The position numbers and the translations under genes were made by a program. Shown here in pieces: positions 60,029-64,000 of a stretch of DNA of 64,000 nucleotides (positions are counted from its first letter, which is position 1; each line of letters starts with the position of its first letter). Source of the stretch: Foliimonas ilicis (GTDB lineage: Bacteria; Pseudomonadota; Alphaproteobacteria; Rhizobiales; Rhizobiaceae); assembly GCF_039939195.1 (NCBI RefSeq), contig NZ_JBDUUH010000001.1, positions 1,012,399 to 1,076,398 of the forward strand. The letters are read 5' to 3'. The notes below the pieces were generated by a model. The model was given only the letters and a program-made list of their open reading frames with translations, was not told where the DNA came from and made no database searches.

Positions 60029-61345
60029 TTGGGACAGATCGTTTTCGTTCCTCGTGAAGTAGAAGCCAACGAAAGCCGCGTCGCGGCTTCTCCCGATACT
60101 GTAAAACGTCTGATTGCCCTTGGCTTCGATGTGATTATCGAGGCGGATGCAGGCAAGCTCTCGCGCATCGTCGATGCGGATTTTGCTGCTGCCGGTGCTA
60201 CGATCGGCAAGATTTCGGACGTCTCGAAGGCCGATGTCGTCCTGAAGGTTCGCCGCCCAACCGATGCCGAGCTGAAAAGCTACAAGAAGGGCGCGGCGGT
60301 TCTGGCCATTATGGATCCGTATGGCAATGATGCCGCCGTAGCATCGCTGGCGCGGGCAGGGGTTACGGCCTTCTCCATGGAATTCATGCCGCGCATCACC
60401 CGCGCGCAGGTGATGGACGTGCTTTCCTCGCAGGCGAACCTCGCGGGCTATCAGGCGGTTATCGATGCCGCCGCCGAGTATGACCGCGCATTGCCGATGA
60501 TGATGACGGCTGCAGGCACGGTTCCGGCTGCAAAAACATTCATCATGGGCGTCGGCGTTGCCGGTCTTCAGGCAATCGCTACCGCGCGCCGTCTGGGCGC
60601 TGTCGTCACCGCGACAGACGTGCGCCCCGCCGCCAAGGAACAGGTCGCCTCGCTCGGCGCAAAGTTCCTCGCTGTCGAGGACGAGGAATTCAAGGCTGCC
60701 GAAACCGCAGGCGGCTACGCCAAGGAAATGTCCAAGGAATATCAGGCGAAGCAGGCGGCCCTTACTGCCGAGCACATCGCCAAGCAGGACATCGTCATCA
60801 CCACGGCGCTCATTCCGGGCCGTCCGGCACCCAAGCTCGTCTCTGCCGCGATGGTCGCCTCGATGAAGGCCGGTTCGGTCATCGTCGACCTGGCTGTCGA
60901 GCGCGGCGGCAATGTTGAAGGCGCAATTCCGGGGCAGGTCGTGACGACCGCCAATGGCGTCAAGATCGTCGGCCACCTGAACGTTCCAGGCCGCGTCGCC
61001 GCTTCGGCATCGCTGCTTTATGCGCGCAACCTTTTCGCCTTCCTCGAGACGATGGTGAACAAGGAAAGCAAGCAGCTCGTCATCAACCGCGAGGACGAAC
61101 TCGTGAAGGCGACGATGCTGACCGATGACGGAAAGATCGTGCATCCGAATTTCGCAAATGTCTCCGTCGATGCGGCACCTGCTCGCAAGGCGCCGGTTGG
61201 GCATGTCGAGAAATCCGAGATCGTGCCAAAGACCGTGAAGGCAAAGGCCAAGCCTGCTGCGAAAGCGGGGCCAGCCAAACATGTCGAGGCTCTTGAGCCT
61301 GCACCGAAAAAACGTGCAGCACCGAAATCGAAAGGGAGTGCGTGA
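60029..61345 (+). CDS. pntAA: NAD(P) transhydrogenase subunit alpha, part 1
   Basis: 438 residues. It is the soluble NAD(H)-binding domain I: FVPREVEANESRVAASPDTV, GVGVAGLQAIATARRLGAVV, TATDVRPAAKEQ and DLAVERGGN are characteristic. The start is TTG at 60029 with AAAGG upstream. After residue about 385 comes an Ala/Lys/Pro-rich tail (KAKAKPAAKAGPAKH) which probably serves as a flexible linker, because the membrane part is encoded separately by pntAB. It makes NADPH from NADH using the proton gradient, with pntAB and pntB. Confidence 0.93.
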   Translation: MGQIVFVPREVEANESRVAASPDTVKRLIALGFDVIIEADAGKLSRIVDADFAAAGATIGKISDVSKADVVLKVRRPTDAELKSYKKGAAVLAIMDPYGNDAAVASLARAGVTAFSMEFMPRITRAQVMDVLSSQANLAGYQAVIDAAAEYDRALPMMMTAAGTVPAAKTFIMGVGVAGLQAIATARRLGAVVTATDVRPAAKEQVASLGAKFLAVEDEEFKAAETAGGYAKEMSKEYQAKQAALTAEHIAKQDIVITTALIPGRPAPKLVSAAMVASMKAGSVIVDLAVERGGNVEGAIPGQVVTTANGVKIVGHLNVPGRVAASASLLYARNLFAFLETMVNKESKQLVINREDELVKATMLTDDGKIVHPNFANVSVDAAPARKAPVGHVEKSEIVPKTVKAKAKPAAKAGPAKHVEALEPAPKKRAAPKSKGSA

Positions 61346-61773
61346 TGGAACAGAACACTCTTGAACGCGCGCTCGTTCAACTCGATCAGGCCGTGGCTGC
61401 CGTGCGCATCGCCATTTCCGATCTTGCGAATTCACCGGCTGCTGCCGATGGCGCAGGCGGCATTGCCCATGCGGTGACGGGCGGCGCAATCGACCCCTTC
61501 GTTTTCCGCTTCGCGATCTTCGTGCTGGCGATCTTCGTCGGCTACTACGTGGTCTGGCAGGTGACGCCTGCGCTGCACACGCCGCTGATGGCCGTCACCA
61601 ACGCGATCTCGTCGGTCATCGTCGTCGGCGCATTGCTGGCGGTCGGCATATCGGCTTCCGGCGTCGCGACGGGCTTCGGCTTCATCGCGCTGATCCTTGC
61701 CTCAGTGAATATTTTCGGCGGCTTCCTCGTCACCCAGCGCATGCTGGCGATGTATAAAAAGAAGGAAAAGTGA
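61345..61773 (+). CDS. pntAB: NAD(P) transhydrogenase subunit alpha, part 2
   Basis: 142 residues with four membrane segments: FVFRFAIFVLAIFVGYYVVW, TPALHTPLMAVTNAISSVIV and FIALILASVNIFGGFLVTQR are the conserved domain IIa motifs. The ATG at 61345 overlaps the pntAA stop by one base (TGATG), and GGGAG lies just upstream; a GTG one codon earlier is also in frame. It makes up half of the proton channel with PntB. Confidence 0.92.
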   Translation: MEQNTLERALVQLDQAVAAVRIAISDLANSPAAADGAGGIAHAVTGGAIDPFVFRFAIFVLAIFVGYYVVWQVTPALHTPLMAVTNAISSVIVVGALLAVGISASGVATGFGFIALILASVNIFGGFLVTQRMLAMYKKKEK

Positions 61774-61774
61774 C

Positions 61775-63175
61775 GTGAACGCCAACTTCGCTTCCTTCCT
61801 CTACCTCGTCTCCGGCATTCTCTTCATTCTCGCGCTGAGAGGCCTATCGCATCCGACCACCAGCCGTAAGGGTAACACCTACGGCATGATCGGCATGGGC
61901 ATTGCCATCCTCACCACGCTGGCGCTTGCAACGCCGAGCATCAGTGGCCTTGGGCTGATCGTGCTCGGCTTGGCAATCGGCGGTGGTGCTGGTGCAATCA
62001 TCGCAAAGCGCATCGCCATGACGGCCATGCCGCAGCTCGTTGCAGCCTTCCACAGCCTCGTCGGCCTTGCCGCCGTCATGGTTGCGGCTGCCGCCATGTA
62101 TTCGCCGACCAGCTTCGGCATCGGCACGGTCGGCGCGATTCACGGCCAAGCGCTGGTCGAAATGGCGCTCGGCGTGGCAATCGGCGCGATCACCTTCACC
62201 GGTTCGGTCATAGCCTTTTTGAAGCTCGACGGACGCATGTCCGGCAAGCCGATCATGCTGCCCGGCCGTCACATCATCAACGCCGGACTGGCGCTGGCGC
62301 TGGTGGTGCTGGTCATCCTGCTGGTCACCACGCAGAGCTACACGATCTTCTGGCTGATCGTCATTGCCTCGCTGGTGCTCGGCGTGCTCATCATCGTGCC
62401 GATCGGCGGCGCGGACATGCCGGTCGTCGTGTCGATGCTCAACTCCTATTCGGGCTGGGCTGCTGCGGCACTCGGCTTTACGCTGGGCAATCTCGCGCTC
62501 ATCATCACTGGCGCGCTGGTCGGCTCCTCGGGCGCGATCCTGTCCTACATCATGTGCAAGGGCATGAACCGCTCCTTCATCTCGGTCATTCTCGGCGGCT
62601 TCGGCGGTGAAGCCGCCGCTGCCACCAGCGATGACGGCATCGAACGCACAGTCAAGCAGGGCTCGGCAGACGACGCCGCCTATTTGATGATGAATGCGTC
62701 CAAGGTCATCATCGTGCCGGGCTACGGCATGGCGGTCGCGCAGGCGCAGCATGCGGTACGCGAGCTGGCCGACAAGCTCAAGGCCAACGGCGTCGAAGTC
62801 AAATACGCGATCCACCCGGTCGCAGGCCGTATGCCGGGGCATATGAACGTGCTTCTGGCCGAAGCGAATGTGCCTTACGACGAAGTCTTCGAACTAGAAG
62901 ACATCAACTCGGAGTTCGCACAGGCCGACGTCGCCTATGTCATCGGCGCAAACGACGTGACCAATCCTTCTGCACGCGACGACAAGTCATCGCCGATCTA
63001 CGGCATGCCGATCCTCGACGTGGACAAGGCCCGCACCTGCCTCTTCGTCAAGCGCTCGCTGGGTTCCGGCTATGCCGGCATCGACAACACGCTGTTCTAC
63101 AAGGACGGCACGATGATGCTGCTCGGCGATGCCAAGAAGATGACCGAAGAGATCGTCAAAGCGATGGATCACTGA
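61775..63175 (+). CDS. pntB: NAD(P) transhydrogenase subunit beta
   Basis: 466 residues. The N-terminal two thirds is the membrane domain IIb; the C-terminal NADP(H)-binding domain III has GYGMAVAQAQHAVRELAD, HPVAGRMPGHMNVLLAEANV and IGANDVTNPSARDD. The start is GTG-type (GTGAACGCC) one base after the pntAB stop. Last gene of the operon; a strong terminator follows 21 bases later. Confidence 0.95.
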   Translation: MNANFASFLYLVSGILFILALRGLSHPTTSRKGNTYGMIGMGIAILTTLALATPSISGLGLIVLGLAIGGGAGAIIAKRIAMTAMPQLVAAFHSLVGLAAVMVAAAAMYSPTSFGIGTVGAIHGQALVEMALGVAIGAITFTGSVIAFLKLDGRMSGKPIMLPGRHIINAGLALALVVLVILLVTTQSYTIFWLIVIASLVLGVLIIVPIGGADMPVVVSMLNSYSGWAAAALGFTLGNLALIITGALVGSSGAILSYIMCKGMNRSFISVILGGFGGEAAAATSDDGIERTVKQGSADDAAYLMMNASKVIIVPGYGMAVAQAQHAVRELADKLKANGVEVKYAIHPVAGRMPGHMNVLLAEANVPYDEVFELEDINSEFAQADVAYVIGANDVTNPSARDDKSSPIYGMPILDVDKARTCLFVKRSLGSGYAGIDNTLFYKDGTMMLLGDAKKMTEEIVKAMDH

Positions 63176-63196
63176 GGATCGCCTATTAAGTATTGG

Positions 63197-63223
63197 AAAG
63201 CCCGGCTTTGTCGGGCTTTTTTT
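63197..63223 (+). terminator. Rho-independent terminator of the pnt operon
   Basis: AAAGCCCGGC pairs with GTCGGGCTTT around a TTT-containing loop and is followed by a run of T. It starts 21 bases after the pntB stop. Confidence 0.92.
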
Positions 63224-63358
63224 GTGAAATCGTGTGTCCAGCCCCTCATGCTGAGCCTGTCGAAGCACGCACGGCGATGCGGCTGGCTGCGTGGATAAAA
63301 ACCTTCAATTTCATGTTTTTTATTCACCCCCCTTCAGCCCGCACCTATCATCTCCCCA
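63224..63358. other. Short non-coding stretch with a CTGAGCCTGTCGAAG repeat word
   Basis: 135 bases with no gene. At 63245-63268 it contains CTGAGCCTGTCGAAGCAC, a short interspersed word common in proteobacterial intergenic regions. The rest is AT-rich and featureless. Confidence 0.5.
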
Positions 63359-63829
63359 CTGTCTGAGCGGGAAGCCGGTGCGCACCGGGTATCGGCTCAG
63401 ACAGCGGTGACCTCCCACTTGCGACTGCGGTAGTCGTGAGTTCCGAGGGCATCCGACAGGTCGGCGCGTCGAAGATGCGTTCATCGCAGGAAGTGACAAA
63501 CCCTGCCGGTGAAACTTCTGAAAGCGTGCGGAGAAACCGCGATGTTCATCTGCACTATTGAATGCAGGAGACATTGTGCCCGACCGACTGGGTAGCAGGT
63601 GAGGAGCGGTCCGCGCAGTGGGCGAGAAGCCAACGATTTGGCTTCTCGAGCTCCGAACGGCGGGGTGCGGACGTCGCGCCACGTACTACTTAACACTAGG
63701 AAGGCACGGCCAAGCGCCCCGCTTCCCGGTTCTTTGACAATGGCCAGGCGGTGAAAACCGGGCGTGGCGATAATGGAATATGTCCTGCGTGCTTCGAAGG
63801 ACGCACCAAGCGGCCAACTACAAGCTAGG
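63359..63829 (+). ncRNA. Candidate large structured RNA, unassigned
   Basis: About 470 bases with no plausible gene and many hairpins. Perfect or near-perfect stems: CTGTCTGAGC/GCTCAGACAG (63359-63404) enclosing CCGGTG/CACCGG; CGACT/AGTCG (63422-63436); CCGA/TCGG (63453-63464); GATG/CATC (63474-63485); GCGG/CCGC with an AGAAA loop (63528-63540); CTGCA/TGCAG (63550-63567); an 11-base stem CGAGAAGCCAA/TTGGCTTCTCG (63623-63648); CGGT-GAAA-ACCG with a GNRA loop (63749-63760), which competes with CCCGGTT/AACCGGG; and TGCGT/ACGCA (63786-63805). The GAAA loop favours the plus strand. It is bounded by the pnt terminator region and a repeat remnant. The RNA family is not recognised; a HEARO/OMEGA-type RNA or an ORF-less group II intron are possibilities I could not test. 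Confidence 0.5.
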
Positions 63830-63831
63830 GT

Positions 63832-63907
63832 GCTTCCTGTTTGACGGAATCACGAGGCGCCCCCCTCTGTCCTGCCTGCGGTTCTATTTAAAAAAAGAAT
63901 CGCTCTA
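63832..63907. repeat. Deletion remnant of the nested palindromic repeat
   Basis: The left flank and start of the left arm (CTTCCTGTTT, GACGGAATCACGAGGCGCC, CCCCTCTGTCCTGCC) are joined directly to the right flank (GCGGTTCTATTTAAAA, GAATCGCTCT). In the copy at 30869-31027 the same flanks are separated by the whole palindrome, so the inner part is missing here. Confidence 0.8.
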
Positions 63908-63934
63908 AACCAACGAAAACTCAGACGTTAAATA

Positions 63935-64000
63935 TCAACCAGCGCGGACGCGGCCTAGGCCTTCGACGGCGGGCTTGTAGTTTGGATCAAGTTGGGTGGC
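63935..64000 (-). CDS. C-terminal end of a TPR-like protein (partial)
   Basis: The last 21 codons of a minus-strand gene that begins beyond the window: ATQLDPNYKPAVEGLGRVRA, then Gly and TGA at 63935-63937. LDPNYKPAVEGLGRV has the spacing of a tetratricopeptide-repeat helix pair. Too short for more. No terminator hairpin other than the repeat remnant follows. Confidence 0.5.
   Translation of the reverse strand, partial: ATQLDPNYKPAVEGLGRVRAG

Noticed and set aside
63320..63682. 120-codon minus-strand frame over the structured region
   Set aside because: Its sequence is Arg/Ser-rich with no domain, and the underlying DNA is organised as hairpins, favouring RNA.
63725..63745. rRNA operon leader, from the word TTCTTTGACAA
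   Set aside because: No 16S rRNA sequence follows before the window ends and the word lies inside the hairpin array.
63359..63829. Group II intron with reverse transcriptase
   Set aside because: No reverse-transcriptase gene is present and I could not find a convincing domain V; an ORF-less relic cannot be excluded, so it remains a test under the RNA finding.

Overview
The window looks like chromosomal DNA of an alphaproteobacterium of the order Hyphomicrobiales (Rhizobiales), closest in style to Phyllobacteriaceae/Brucellaceae. This is inferred from four things: uniformly GC-rich coding; the split transhydrogenase pntAA-pntAB-pntB preceded by an aa3 oxidase subunit IV gene; a PuuE-UraD fusion together with a membrane/cytochrome-c urate oxidase; and several copies of a nested palindromic repeat typical of rhizobial genomes. 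There is no integrase, transposase, phage gene, rRNA, tRNA or CRISPR array. Most of the window is ordinary core and catabolic genome.

Layout. 0-3 kb: end of an ADP-forming acyl-CoA synthetase, caiD and an HSL-type esterase. 3-10.6 kb (minus): a family-5 (peptide/nickel type) ABC operon with two paralogous Tat-exported binding proteins and a terminal alkaline-phosphatase-superfamily gene. 11-26 kb: a purine-to-glycerate island. It contains guanine deaminase, xanthine dehydrogenase XdhABC, urate oxidase PuuD, HIU hydrolase UraH, an OHCU decarboxylase/allantoinase fusion, ureidoglycine aminohydrolase AllE, ureidoglycolate lyase AllA and glycerate 2-kinase, plus an extra CDA-type deaminase, a heme-degrading-domain (UPF0303) protein, a LysR regulator and Dps. 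The allantoate amidohydrolase step is not encoded here. 26-29 kb (minus): a two-gene DNA-repair operon (radical SAM protein and UdgX-type uracil-DNA-binding protein) with an alphaproteobacterial SOS box directly upstream.

29-38 kb: a gamma-glutamylpolyamine-synthetase-like gene, a CobW/WD40 metal pair, MarR, EamA and LacI regulators/transporters, and a class-I amidotransferase of the gamma-glutamyl-GABA hydrolase type. 37.7-42 kb: a TRAP transporter whose binding protein and membrane subunits are convergent. 42-44 kb: an orphan LivH-type permease, a CGNR regulator and a lipoprotein. 44-52 kb: fused indolepyruvate ferredoxin oxidoreductase, a GGDEF-EAL protein, a FeeM-like N-acyl amino acid synthase and a Crp/Fnr regulator. 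52-59.6 kb: a branched-chain-type (HAAT) ABC operon led by an acyl-CoA ligase and containing a 49-residue DUF3096 protein. 59.7-63.2 kb: aa3 subunit IV and the transhydrogenase operon.

The last 0.8 kb is non-coding and densely self-complementary. It reads like an unassigned structured RNA of about 470 nt, followed by a deletion remnant of the palindromic repeat and the end of a TPR-like gene. The strongest leads are the SOS-boxed radical SAM/UdgX operon (with a consensus sliding-clamp motif at the radical SAM C terminus), the structured RNA candidate, the CTG-initiated LacI regulator with a palindrome upstream, and an intergenic-type repeat inserted in frame in a coding sequence.
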